Origin: UBA6059 sp040222235
Lineage (GTDB): Bacteria > Bacteroidota > Bacteroidia > Cytophagales > Cyclobacteriaceae
DNA: 64,000 nucleotides
Direction of reading: 5' to 3'
NCBI GenBank assembly: GCA_040222235.1
Contig: JAVKDO010000090.1
Location: 19,035 to 83,034, forward strand
Position numbers and translations under genes: made by a program. The notes under the pieces were generated by a model. That model was not told where the DNA came from. It did not search any database and saw only the letters and a list, made by a program, of their open reading frames with translations. Each line of letters opens with the position of its first letter. Within the stretch, counting starts at the first letter, position 1. This document shows, piece after piece, positions 44,850-53,795 of the stretch.

Positions 44850-47408
44850 ATGCCCCGCCAGATATACCTCATATTGTGCTTACTAATTCCATCGCTTTCC
44901 TGGTCTGGAGAGCTGAGTGATTTAGCAGTTGCCCAAGAGAGGAAGGTGAAGTCGTTAAGCATGGAGGAGCTTGCTGGCCAGCTCATTATAGCCAAGTACC
45001 ACGATAAGGCACAAGCCCTCAGACTGATCAAGGAGCAATATATCGGTGGATTTATCTTGCCCGAAGGCGATCCTTATAAACTAAGATCCATTATATCAGA
45101 ACTAAGATCGGCGAGTACACTACCACTCTGGATTGGCATAGCGACTGTCGACGGGCTCAATCCGGCGCTGACAGAGAGCTTGACCCTACCGGAAGCCCAT
45201 ACGCTGGCGAGCCTATCAGATGCGACCCTTGTAGCCAACATGGGCTACTCCGTCGGTCAGATACTTGGCGGGATTGGTGTCAATATTCATTTTACAGCCT
45301 ACCCACTGGAAAGTTATAAAAAGGGAATGCTGCGATCTGGCATATCCATACTCTCTACCGATAATCTGTATAGTTCTGAAGTAATCGAATGGGACGACCG
45401 ACCAAATTATCCTCTTTCGTTTAGAGACTACTTGGATAATGAATTGTCCGAGGAAAGCCAGTTAATAGCGGAGTTCAAAAGCAGCCTTGACCTGATCGTG
45501 ATCAATGAAGGGGAGCAGGAAGTAATCAAAGTTCACGCCCTGATATTGGATGGCCTACGCAAAAAGGAATTGCGAAAAATAGTGAGCAAAGTGTTGGTCT
45601 ATAAAGGTCAGCTTGCTAGTCCCAAGATCAGTGATGCCTCCTTGGAGGAATTGATTTATGATAAGAATAGAGCCATCACGCTGTTTGATATACTTCAGAA
45701 GTCTTTTGTAGCCAGAAATGGATCACATTCACATTTACCACTGACCAATCTCGCGGATAATTACTTCGCTTCTCTATCAAGGGACAATGCGGCGGGAGAG
45801 ATATTCAGAAGTGGACTGGAGCGATATACACACATTGAGCATTTTGAGATTTCAAAATCACCAACTAAGAAGCTTGAGTCAAGTATTTCACAGTTTGATT
45901 GGATCCTGGTTGATTTGACTGATCAGAGTGTAGGCTCAAGCTGGGTCGAATTCGTTAATGACTTATCTCAAAATCAATATATAGCTGCCTATGTCGATGA
46001 TATTAATGTGCTAGCAGGACTGTCTGAAAATGTTGCCATCATCTGGAATTATGAGTCAGTCCCGCTGGCTTATGATCTCGTGACTCAGGCTTTTTTCGGA
46101 GCTATTGATGTAGACGGAGTGCTTCCATTGGATATATCGAGAGCGTTGGAATGGGAAAAATCTGATAAAATCATAAGCGTAAATCGTCTCAGGTATGGTT
46201 TTCCAGAATTGAGCGGAATTAACACATCTAAGTTATCAGCGATCGATGGAGTCATGCAGGAGGCGATCAGAGAAGGGGCCACACCTGGTGCGCAGATCAT
46301 GGTTATAAAAAACAGCAGAGTGGTGTACGAAAAGTCATTTGGATACCAGACCTATGATAGTCTTCGTCCGATTAACAAGCATACGCTCTACGATATTGCA
46401 AGCGTAAGTAAAGTGGCTGGCACCCTTCAAGCGATCATGTTCTTGGTTGAGCGAAATGCCATTGCACTAGATGACCCTATTTACAAGTACTTTCCAGAAC
46501 TGGAAGGTGAACCCAAGGGTGAGATGGTCATCAGAGAGATATTATCACATCAGGCTGGGCTGCCCGCCTATTATCCGTTTTGGCGAAAGACCATGGATAA
46601 GAAGCGTGAGTTTTCTGGTGAGTACTACAGCGAGCAGTTGATCCCGGAGTTTGATCAACCTGTAGTGCCTGGCCTCTACATGCGTCAGGGTGTAACAGAC
46701 TCCTTGTGGAACTGGATCATCTCAGATGATATCAGACTGGCAGACGAGCCCGAGTATCGATACAGTGACATTGGATTCATGCTACTTAAGCGTCTTGCTG
46801 AGAAGATTCTCAATCAGCCAATGGATGATTTTCTAAAGCAAAATATTTACGATCCCATCGGCATAGATCGACTGGCCTACAATCCACTTTGTGTTTTCGA
46901 TAGATTCAATATCGCTCCTACGGAGCAGGATCATTACTATCGCAATAGCACCATCTGGGGAAACGTGCATGATCAAAATGCTGCATTTGTTGGTGGTGTT
47001 GCAGGTCATGCAGGTATATTCAGCAATACCAACGAGCTCGCCAAGCTCTTACAAATGCACCTTAATAAAGGATACTACGGAGGCTATGCGTACTTTCAGC
47101 CTGAGACAGTGGAAGAATTTACCAAACCTCATTTTTTAGGAAATCGTCGAGGGCTTGGTTGGGACAAGCCTTCTGATAAGGTGAATAATACTTCTAAATA
47201 TAGCTCTGATGCTACATTTGGACACACAGGTTTTACGGGTACGGCAGTCTGGGTCGACCCTGAGGAAGAGCTGATCTATATCTTTCTATCCAATCGCACC
47301 TATCCAGACGCGGGTAACGGCAAACTTATCAAGATGAATGTCCGTTCTAGGATTCAGGACATCATATACGAATCAATCATCCATGGCAATTCATCTGACG
47401 ATGATTGA
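44850..47408 (+). CDS. GH3-like/class C beta-lactamase-like fusion protein, GH3 part degenerate
   Basis: An 852-residue exported protein (signal peptide about 1-20). Residues 35-460 correspond to the NagZ-type glycoside hydrolase 3 region, as shown by SMEELAGQLIIAKYHD, YIGGFILPEGD and GVNIHFTAYPLE. The stretch that should follow with the catalytic KHFPGHGDT motif is missing, so the enzyme part looks inactive. Residues 470-845 form a serine hydrolase of the class C beta-lactamase type with ASVSKVAGT (SxxK), RYSDIGF (YxN-like, with Asp) and FGHTGFTGTAVW. Bacteroidota often fuse these two domains for cell-wall recycling, so the ancestral role was probably muropeptide processing. Confidence 0.8.
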   Translation: MPRQIYLILCLLIPSLSWSGELSDLAVAQERKVKSLSMEELAGQLIIAKYHDKAQALRLIKEQYIGGFILPEGDPYKLRSIISELRSASTLPLWIGIATVDGLNPALTESLTLPEAHTLASLSDATLVANMGYSVGQILGGIGVNIHFTAYPLESYKKGMLRSGISILSTDNLYSSEVIEWDDRPNYPLSFRDYLDNELSEESQLIAEFKSSLDLIVINEGEQEVIKVHALILDGLRKKELRKIVSKVLVYKGQLASPKISDASLEELIYDKNRAITLFDILQKSFVARNGSHSHLPLTNLADNYFASLSRDNAAGEIFRSGLERYTHIEHFEISKSPTKKLESSISQFDWILVDLTDQSVGSSWVEFVNDLSQNQYIAAYVDDINVLAGLSENVAIIWNYESVPLAYDLVTQAFFGAIDVDGVLPLDISRALEWEKSDKIISVNRLRYGFPELSGINTSKLSAIDGVMQEAIREGATPGAQIMVIKNSRVVYEKSFGYQTYDSLRPINKHTLYDIASVSKVAGTLQAIMFLVERNAIALDDPIYKYFPELEGEPKGEMVIREILSHQAGLPAYYPFWRKTMDKKREFSGEYYSEQLIPEFDQPVVPGLYMRQGVTDSLWNWIISDDIRLADEPEYRYSDIGFMLLKRLAEKILNQPMDDFLKQNIYDPIGIDRLAYNPLCVFDRFNIAPTEQDHYYRNSTIWGNVHDQNAAFVGGVAGHAGIFSNTNELAKLLQMHLNKGYYGGYAYFQPETVEEFTKPHFLGNRRGLGWDKPSDKVNNTSKYSSDATFGHTGFTGTAVWVDPEEELIYIFLSNRTYPDAGNGKLIKMNVRSRIQDIIYESIIHGNSSDDD

Positions 47409-47452
47409 ACATTTTTTCAATTTGGCTTGTTCACAAGCTGTTTTATGACTTT

Positions 47453-48601
47453 ATGAAGATAGGAATAGTTTGTTATCCGACGTACGGCGGGAGTGGGGTG
47501 GTAGCCACCGAATTGGGCAAAGCTTTGGCCAAAGAAGGGCATCAGGTTCATTTTATCACCTATTCGCAACCCACTCGTCTGGATTTTTTCAATGAGAATC
47601 TTTACTATCACGAAGTAAGTCTCAAACCATATCCGCTATTTGATTTTCCTCCCTACGAGCTTGCGCTAGCGAGCAAAATGGTAGAGGTGGCAAAGTTTGA
47701 GAAGCTGGATTTGCTACATGTGCACTATGCCATTCCACATGCGTCAGCAGCCATTTTGGCACAGGAAATACTGAAAACAAAGAATATTGATATTCCGGTT
47801 ATCACCACATTACATGGTACGGATATTACTCTAGTCGGTAAAGACTCATCATTCGAGCCAGTGGTGACGTATTCTATCAATAAGTCGGACGGTGTGACTG
47901 CCGTATCCGAAGATTTGAAGCAGGATACCTTAGAGCATTTTGAGATCACGAAGGATATTAGGGTGATCCCCAATTTTGTGGATATCCATCGCTTCAAAAA
48001 GCAGAAGAAGGAGCATTTCAAGATGGCGATTTGTCCTAATGGAGAGCGGTTGATCGTACACACTTCCAATTTCCGCAAAGTGAAGCGAGTGCAAGATGTC
48101 ATTGGAGTGTTTAACATCATTCGACAAAGTATGCCTGCCAAGCTGCTGCTTGTCGGAGATGGACCAGAGCGTACAGCGATGGAGAACCTCACCAGAGAGA
48201 CCTGCAGCTTTGATGATGTACGTTTCTTAGGCAAGCTGGAGCAAGTCGAGGAAGTCCTGTCAGTCGCTGATCTATTTTTGATGACATCAGAAAAGGAGAG
48301 TTTTGGTCTTGCGGCACTTGAGGCGATGGCCTGCGAGGTGCCTGTGATCTCGACCAACGCAGGGGGCCTACCGGAATTGAATATTGACGGTGAGACTGGC
48401 TTTTTATGTCCAGTCGGAGATGTGGTCTACATGGCAGAAAAAGCAATCCATATATTGGATGAGAGAAATTTAAAATCTTTCAAAGATGGTGCGCTTAAGA
48501 GAGCCAAAGAATTCGAAATTGACAATATATTGCCTCGTTATGAAGCATATTATAATGAGGTGATTTCCACCTTCCAGGCTAAGTTGGCACTCACGGATTA
48601 G
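47453..48601 (+). CDS. bshA: N-acetyl-alpha-D-glucosaminyl L-malate synthase (bacillithiol synthesis)
   Basis: A GT4 glycosyltransferase of about 382 residues that joins UDP-GlcNAc and L-malate as the first step of bacillithiol synthesis. The N-terminus MKIGIVCYPTYGGSGVVATELG is diagnostic, with HVHYAIPHASAA, TTLHGTDITLVG and the C-terminal donor-binding ESFGLAALEAMACEVPVISTNAGGLPE. The reading frame is open to 47405, but the ATG at 47453 gives the family N-terminus exactly. The LPE codons at 48367-48376 are part of the TTCCGGTAGG set. No bshB or bshC is in the window. Confidence 0.93.
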   Translation: MKIGIVCYPTYGGSGVVATELGKALAKEGHQVHFITYSQPTRLDFFNENLYYHEVSLKPYPLFDFPPYELALASKMVEVAKFEKLDLLHVHYAIPHASAAILAQEILKTKNIDIPVITTLHGTDITLVGKDSSFEPVVTYSINKSDGVTAVSEDLKQDTLEHFEITKDIRVIPNFVDIHRFKKQKKEHFKMAICPNGERLIVHTSNFRKVKRVQDVIGVFNIIRQSMPAKLLLVGDGPERTAMENLTRETCSFDDVRFLGKLEQVEEVLSVADLFLMTSEKESFGLAALEAMACEVPVISTNAGGLPELNIDGETGFLCPVGDVVYMAEKAIHILDERNLKSFKDGALKRAKEFEIDNILPRYEAYYNEVISTFQAKLALTD

Positions 48602-48639
48602 ATTTGGTCAAAATGCTACCATCGTATTTATTTATCATT

Positions 48640-48647
48640 TAAATTTG
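48640..48647 (+). promoter_or_regulatory. -7 element (TAAATTTG)
   Basis: TAAATTTG fits TAnnTTTG and lies 16 nt before the start of the sterol-desaturase-family gene. A -33 element is not evident. Confidence 0.4.
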
Positions 48648-48663
48648 CTAAAAAACGTCATCT

Positions 48664-49296
48664 ATGGCACAAGTGGAAACGCTTAAAGCAAAGAAAGCAC
48701 CCAATCATTCTGGCACGACGCGGGTTTTCAAAAACCCAATTATGGAGCGACTGAGCAGAACTCATATCGCTGTGCCTCTCACGCTATTTACGTTGATCTC
48801 TTCAGGGCTAATCTATTATGGGGTGACTACTTTCCAGTTTGGTGTATTGATCATTGTTGGTCTGTTTGTGGCAGGAATGCTTTCATTCACACTATTGGAA
48901 TACGTGGCACATAGGTACCTCTTTCATTTGCCTACCACTACGCCCGGAAGAGAGAAATTTGTCTATCATGTACATGGTGTGCATCATGATTATCCAAAAG
49001 ACAAGGATCGCTTGGCTATGCCACCAGTATTGAGCCTCACACTTTCTACTGTGTTCTTTTTCTTGTTTTATTTCATGATGGGTAATTTGGTTTATGGGTT
49101 CCTTCCGGGGTTCCTCATGGGGTACGCTTCCTACCTTTTTGTACATTATTCGGTGCATGCCTTCCAGCCACCAAAAAACTTCTTGAAAATCCTCTGGATA
49201 CACCATGGCATTCATCACTACAAGGAGCCTGATCGTGCGTTTGGTGTTTCATCACCACTTTGGGACGCGATCTTCAGGACTATGCCTAGGAGGTAA
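48664..49296 (+). CDS. sterol desaturase/fatty acid hydroxylase family protein
   Basis: A 210-residue membrane protein with the diiron-type histidine clusters of the fatty acid hydroxylase superfamily: EYVAHRYLFH near residue 80, HVHGVHHDYPKD near 100, HYSVHAF near 160 and HHGIHHYKEPDRAFG near 177. Four hydrophobic helices flank them. Members hydroxylate fatty acids, sterols or carotenoids. A beta-carotene-hydroxylase-like role or lipid 2-hydroxylation are both possible and cannot be separated by eye. A terminator follows directly. Confidence 0.85.
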   Translation: MAQVETLKAKKAPNHSGTTRVFKNPIMERLSRTHIAVPLTLFTLISSGLIYYGVTTFQFGVLIIVGLFVAGMLSFTLLEYVAHRYLFHLPTTTPGREKFVYHVHGVHHDYPKDKDRLAMPPVLSLTLSTVFFFLFYFMMGNLVYGFLPGFLMGYASYLFVHYSVHAFQPPKNFLKILWIHHGIHHYKEPDRAFGVSSPLWDAIFRTMPRR

Positions 49297-49306
49297 AAAT
49301 CTAACT

Positions 49307-49329
49307 AACCACCTTAGGGTGGTTTTTTT
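49307..49329 (+). terminator. rho-independent terminator directly abutting the next start codon
   Basis: The 7-bp stem AACCACC / GGTGGTT with a TTAG loop is followed by a T-run (49323-49329) that ends exactly one base before the ATG at 49330. It should end transcripts of the sterol-desaturase-family gene. The T-run occupies the place of a ribosome-binding site of the next gene. Confidence 0.75.
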
Positions 49330-50127
49330 ATGCCCTCAAAAAAAATCGTAGTTATTGGTTGCGGCTGGCTGGGACTACCTTTAGCCAAAGAGCTTGTGGC
49401 CTTTGGTCATTCTGTGATAGGCACTACCACCACCGCCGATAGACTTGAGGGAATTGGTGCTGAAGGCATTGAACCAAGAACGCTGGAGATCATTTCTGAT
49501 CGGCTAGAAACTAGCGACGAGACTATCTGGGAAGCTGATGTATTCATCGTCGCTATTCCCCCAAGAGTGGCGGCTCAAGGTACTGACTTCCATATCAGTC
49601 AGATGCGAACACTGCTTGAGCACATACCTGCGAGCTCAACACTGATCTACATCAGCTCTACTTCGGTCTACCCACCGTTAGCAGGAAACTATAGGGAATC
49701 ATTCAAACTGAATCTCGAGAACACAGGTAATACTACTCTATATCAAGCTGAGCAATTGATTTCCGGTAGGTCAAGCAGCACCATCGTCCGGTGCGGTGGG
49801 TTGATGGGTGAACAGCGGATTTCCGGTAGGTACTTTGCAGGCAAAGATGTGAGTGGCCAACACCAGCCGGTCAACTATATCCATCAGGTTGACGCAGTAG
49901 GTCTGATATGCAGAGTAGTCGAAAAAGAGCTAGAGGGAGTTTACAATCTCGTGACTCCTCTGCACCCCACCCGTGCCGAGGTTTATGCTGCAAATAGTAA
50001 GAAGTTCGGGTTTGTTATGCCTACTTTCAAGGATGACGGTATTCAGAGAATCATCGATGGAAATCTGATTGCAGACAAGCTGAATTACACCTTTCAATAC
50101 CCCGATCCTCGCGACTTTCATTCTTAG
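49330..50127 (+). CDS. NAD(P)-binding SDR/epimerase-like protein
   Basis: A 265-residue Rossmann-fold protein similar to the YeeZ-like branch of extended SDR proteins. The nucleotide motif VIGCGWLGLPLAKELVAFGHSV lies at the N-terminus, with a TYISSTSVYP-like segment (here IYISSTSVYPP) near residue 112 and NYIHQVDAVGLI near 180. The substrate is unknown. Translation starts right after the terminator of the previous gene. Two TTCCGGTAGG copies are found 60 bp apart (49761-49770 and 49821-49830), both read as SGR. Confidence 0.8.
   Translation: MPSKKIVVIGCGWLGLPLAKELVAFGHSVIGTTTTADRLEGIGAEGIEPRTLEIISDRLETSDETIWEADVFIVAIPPRVAAQGTDFHISQMRTLLEHIPASSTLIYISSTSVYPPLAGNYRESFKLNLENTGNTTLYQAEQLISGRSSSTIVRCGGLMGEQRISGRYFAGKDVSGQHQPVNYIHQVDAVGLICRVVEKELEGVYNLVTPLHPTRAEVYAANSKKFGFVMPTFKDDGIQRIIDGNLIADKLNYTFQYPDPRDFHS
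49761..49830 (+). repeat. two TTCCGGTAGG copies 60 bp apart
   Basis: The 10-mer occupies 49761-49770 and 49821-49830 in the same orientation, with a preceding T and A in both (ATTTCCGGTAGG). Both are read as Ser-Gly-Arg, using the codon AGG. They are the densest pair of the 13 copies in the window. Confidence 0.7.
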
Positions 50128-50215
50128 TCAGAGGTTTTTACTTTTTTATGGTACTAAATGAAATCCAAATGGCTTTCAATTTGTTAAGTGCAAACGAAAG
50201 GAGATATTTGGTCGC

Positions 50216-51313
50216 ATGCGAGGATTTCGGTTTACAAAATTCATTCCTGGTCAGGACAAGGAGAAGACAACATTTGAGAGTCTGCTTGATATATTCAAAC
50301 AGTTAGTCGTGATCACCTCAGGGGATGTGAGTGAGGCGTTGAGCTGGCTCACTAATCTTGATAAGCAGTATAATATCACCAACCCTAAATATGGTCTTGG
50401 AGATTTCATAGATGATCTCAAGGCCAAGGGCTACATCACTGATGATAATCAGACCGGTGAGATCAAGCTGACGGCAAAGAGTGAGCAGTCTATCAGAAAG
50501 AGTGCGCTTGAGGAGATATTCGGAAAGCTAAAGAAGTCCAATCGAGGACAGCACCAGACTAACTTTTCGGGTACTGGAGATGAGCTGAGCACGGATAGAA
50601 GGGACTATCAATTTGGGGATACTCTTGATCAGATCAGTATGACTGACTCGATCCGCAACGCGCAGATCAATCATGGTTTTGGCGACTTCCGCTTGACTGA
50701 GGATGACCTAGAGATCGTGGAGAAGGAGTATAAGACACAGACGTCTACAGTGTTGATGATTGACATCAGCCACTCTATGATTCTCTATGGTGAGGATCGG
50801 ATCACACCAGCCAAGAAAGTGGCGATGGCCTTAGCAGAATTGGTCACCAAGAAGTATCCCAAGGACACCCTTGACATTATTGTCTTTGGTAATGACTCAT
50901 GGCAAATCGAAATCAAGGATCTGCCTTACCTAAATGTCGGCCCTTATCATACGAATACTATCGCAGGATTGGAGCTTGCGATGGACATCCTGCGCAGACG
51001 TAAGAATGCGAACAAGCAGATCTTCATGATTACTGACGGTAAGCCTACCTGTATGAAGGTAGGTATCAAGTACTATAAGAATAGTTTTGGGCTTGACCCC
51101 CAAATACTGAATAAGACATTGAACCTTGCTGCCCAGTGTCGCAAAATAAAAATACCGATTACCACTTTCATGATTGCTTCTGATCCTTACCTGAAGCAGT
51201 TCGTGCAGGAGTTTACGCAGGTGAATAATGGCAATGCCTATTATAGTAGCCTAAAGGGATTGGGCGATTTGGTCTTTGAAGACTATCGTCGAAATCGCAG
51301 AAAAACATACTAA
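50216..51313 (+). CDS. VWA-domain protein (partner of MoxR-type ATPase)
   Basis: A 365-residue cytosolic protein with a C-terminal von Willebrand A domain. The metal-ion-dependent adhesion site is in MIDISHSMILYGEDR (DxSxS), followed by the TDGKP loop near residue 280. The N-terminal half is helical and charged. VWA proteins next to MoxR-type ATPases act as chaperone-like partners that bring substrates to the ATPase. The ATPase gene follows after 20 bp on the same strand. The process they serve is unknown. Confidence 0.88.
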   Translation: MRGFRFTKFIPGQDKEKTTFESLLDIFKQLVVITSGDVSEALSWLTNLDKQYNITNPKYGLGDFIDDLKAKGYITDDNQTGEIKLTAKSEQSIRKSALEEIFGKLKKSNRGQHQTNFSGTGDELSTDRRDYQFGDTLDQISMTDSIRNAQINHGFGDFRLTEDDLEIVEKEYKTQTSTVLMIDISHSMILYGEDRITPAKKVAMALAELVTKKYPKDTLDIIVFGNDSWQIEIKDLPYLNVGPYHTNTIAGLELAMDILRRRKNANKQIFMITDGKPTCMKVGIKYYKNSFGLDPQILNKTLNLAAQCRKIKIPITTFMIASDPYLKQFVQEFTQVNNGNAYYSSLKGLGDLVFEDYRRNRRKTY

Positions 51314-51333
51314 CCAACAGTATAAAACGAGAA

Positions 51334-52854
51334 TTGATGAACTATCAGGATATACCTGCCGAGAAGAAGCTATTGATCAAAACCTTAGGAGAACTCAAAG
51401 CCGCTGGCTATGAACCAAAGGGGATCAAAGAGGAGCTTAGATCCAATCTTATTCAAAGGTTAAAGAATAAAGAGAAGGTCTTTGAAGGTATTTATGGTTA
51501 TGAGGATACGGTGATCCCAGATATCGAGCGTGCAATTCTCTCTAGGCATAACATGAATCTGCTTGGACTGAGAGGGCAAGCAAAGACCAGAATCGCCCGG
51601 ATGATGACGCAGCTGCTGGACGAGTACATACCTGTAATAAAAGGCTCTGAACTCAATGATGATCCTTTGTTGCCTATATCCAGATTCTCGGAAGATGCTA
51701 TTGCAGAGCATGGTGATCACACTCCTATAGAATGGATGCATAGAGATTCTAGGTATTCAGAAAAACTAGCTACTCCAGATGTCTCTATTGCTGATTTGAT
51801 CGGTGATGTAGACCCGATAAAGGCGGCCTCACTAAAGCTTCCGTATTCTGACGAGCGCGTGATACACTATGGCTTAATCCCAAGATCACACCGAAGTATT
51901 TTCGTGATTAACGAATTGCCTGACCTCCAGGCAAGAATTCAGGTGGCGCTGTTCAATATTCTTCAAGAGGGAGATATTCAGATCAGAGGTTTCAAGTTGC
52001 GACTTCCACTAGACATCCAGTTTGTCTTCACGGCTAACCCGGAAGACTATACGAATCGCGGCAGTATCGTTACGCCGCTCAAGGATAGGATAGACAGTCA
52101 GATTATTACGCACTATCCTAAGTCCATAGAGATTGGCAAGAAGATTACGTTGCAAGAGGCACGGATCCTGGATGAGCAATCTGCTCAGGTACAGCTCAAT
52201 GACCTCTCTCATGATCTCATAGAGCAGATCGCTTTCGAAGCTCGAGACAATGAATATGTTGACGGTAAAAGCGGCGTTTCTGCCCGCCTGACGATTTCTG
52301 CTTTGGAGAATTTGGTAGCAGCAGCTGAGCGTAGAGTGCTATTGAGCGGAGATGACAAGACTCATGTCCGCGTAGGGGACTTCATCGGTGTGATCCCGTC
52401 CATTACTGGTAAGGTGGAGCTGGTCTATGAAGGAGAGCAGGAAGGCCCAGGAATTGTTGCGAATAATTTACTGGGGAAAGCTATTCGCACCCAGTTTTTG
52501 AACTATTTCCCGAATCCAGAGGAGCTTAGAAAGCAGAAGGAAAAACCCAATCCCTATAAGGAAATCACCAACTGGTTTGGTGACGGACATACACTTGATC
52601 TATTGATCGATTTGTCAGGTACTGAGTACGCCGCAGCGTTGAATGGTGTGCCCGGACTCTCGAAGCTCATAGAAGAAGTACATCAAGAAGCTACTGGTGA
52701 TCAGAAGCTTTTCATGATGGAATTTGCGCTTCATGGATTAGCAGAATTTAGTATGTTAAGTAAACACCAGCTCGAGAAGGGTTTACAGTTTAAGGACTTA
52801 CTCAGCAGCATGTTCTCTATGCCTGAAGACTTGGATGACGAAGACCAAATCTAG
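51334..52854 (+). CDS. MoxR/magnesium-chelatase-like AAA+ ATPase
   Basis: A 506-residue AAA+ protein. The P-loop is LGLRGQAKTRIARM near residue 78. The Walker B region reads SIFVINELPDL, with Asn in place of the usual first acidic residue but a Glu kept. The RGSIVTPLKDRIDSQI motif supplies an arginine finger. This variant of the MoxR/RavA-like branch is normally paired with a VWA protein, as here, and is thought to remodel protein complexes. The C-terminal part (about 400-506) is helical and unassigned. The partner gene lies directly upstream. Confidence 0.88.
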   Translation: MMNYQDIPAEKKLLIKTLGELKAAGYEPKGIKEELRSNLIQRLKNKEKVFEGIYGYEDTVIPDIERAILSRHNMNLLGLRGQAKTRIARMMTQLLDEYIPVIKGSELNDDPLLPISRFSEDAIAEHGDHTPIEWMHRDSRYSEKLATPDVSIADLIGDVDPIKAASLKLPYSDERVIHYGLIPRSHRSIFVINELPDLQARIQVALFNILQEGDIQIRGFKLRLPLDIQFVFTANPEDYTNRGSIVTPLKDRIDSQIITHYPKSIEIGKKITLQEARILDEQSAQVQLNDLSHDLIEQIAFEARDNEYVDGKSGVSARLTISALENLVAAAERRVLLSGDDKTHVRVGDFIGVIPSITGKVELVYEGEQEGPGIVANNLLGKAIRTQFLNYFPNPEELRKQKEKPNPYKEITNWFGDGHTLDLLIDLSGTEYAAALNGVPGLSKLIEEVHQEATGDQKLFMMEFALHGLAEFSMLSKHQLEKGLQFKDLLSSMFSMPEDLDDEDQI

Positions 52855-52874
52855 CGATCACCGTACAACTATTG

Positions 52875-53519
52875 ATGGACCTCAGAGAGATCAGATACCT
52901 AGTCCGTCAGGGTGAGAATGAGCAGATAGAGTTTAAGAAAAAGATCAATCATCCTGATAAGGTCATCCGTGAGTTGGTGGCATTTGCCAATACCAACGGC
53001 GGCACGCTATTGGTGGGCGTAGATGACAATGGCGATATCTCTGGTCTTAAGCATGCTGAAGAGGATGACTACCTGATGAGGAAAGCCATAGCCGAGCTAA
53101 GCCGGCCCAAGCTTCAGTTCAAGTCAGGAATGGTTAGGCTTCATGAAAACCGAGTGGTACTTTACTATCAAATCTCTCCTAGCAAGCGAAAGCCGCACTA
53201 CGCCTTAGAGACCCCAAAGCAGCGCTGGGGCAAGGCCTATGTCAGGTTCGAGGACAAAAGTGTGCAAGCCAGTCGAGAGATGACTGAGGTGCTTAGACAT
53301 CAGCGAAAAAATAGGGAGTTTGGCTTTTCCTATGGAGAAGAAGAACGGCTTTTGATGCAATGTTTGGAGGAGGAGGGGACATTAACAGTGAATCAGTTTG
53401 CAGAGAAGTCAGGTCTCCCACTAGCCCGAGCATCGAAAATCATGGTGCTCCTTACATTGACCAATGTCCTGCGAATTATCCCTACGGAAAAGGGCGATTT
53501 GTTTGCCTTCAAGCACTGA
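52875..53519 (+). CDS. AlbA_2/Schlafen-like putative DNA-binding protein
   Basis: A protein of about 214 residues. The N-terminal domain (about residues 10-115) matches the AlbA_2 domain: QIEFKKKI, LVAFANTNGGTLLVGVDDNGDISGL and YYQISPSKRKPHYA. The C-terminal part (about 155-214) looks like a winged helix (TVNQFAEKSGLPLARASKIM). This pair of domains suggests a nucleic-acid-binding regulator. The frame opens with TTG at 52872, but the ATG at 52875 is the natural start. It lies 20 bp after the AAA+ gene and ends the operon. Confidence 0.8.
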   Translation: MDLREIRYLVRQGENEQIEFKKKINHPDKVIRELVAFANTNGGTLLVGVDDNGDISGLKHAEEDDYLMRKAIAELSRPKLQFKSGMVRLHENRVVLYYQISPSKRKPHYALETPKQRWGKAYVRFEDKSVQASREMTEVLRHQRKNREFGFSYGEEERLLMQCLEEEGTLTVNQFAEKSGLPLARASKIMVLLTLTNVLRIIPTEKGDLFAFKH

Positions 53520-53557
53520 CCTTTTTACGGATAATTTAACCTACTATTGAAACTATT

Positions 53558-53614
53558 CCTCAGGGCTCTGCCCCTGAGGTGCCATTGGAGCGTCATCCCC
53601 GCGTAGGCGGGGAT
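53558..53614. repeat. REP-like palindromic element with two hairpins
   Basis: Two perfect hairpins lie in the gap after the AlbA_2 gene. CCTCAGGG/CCCTGAGG is at 53558-53579, and ATCCCCGC/GCGGGGAT is at 53595-53614 inside a GTCATCCCCGCGTAGGCGGGG stretch. The GTCATCCCCGC core resembles the short intergenic palindromes widely repeated in bacterial genomes. It may also end transcription of the upstream operon. Confidence 0.6.
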
Positions 53615-53795
53615 CTAAATAAAAAATTCCGGATCAATTAATCCTGAGGATTATGGAAGACAAAACAACCGAAGTGCGAGTGAGATTTTTCTATTGTTAG
53701 TCTGACTCAAGAAATTTTTTATTTAATAGGATTTTCTCCTGAAAACGCTCAATTTACAAATAGAGCATTGTTGTCTTCACACCTCACTTTTGACT

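Noticed and set aside
47405..47452. Longer BshA start
   Set aside because: The 16 upstream residues are absent from the family, and the ATG at 47453 gives the exact MKIGIVCYPTYGGSG start.
1106..48376. TTCCGGTAGG enrichment as pure codon bias of Leu-Pro-Glu
   Set aside because: Seven of 13 copies do encode LPE, but the other six fall in four other coding phases or between genes. I keep a DNA-level explanation as more likely, with the codon effect as a contributing factor.
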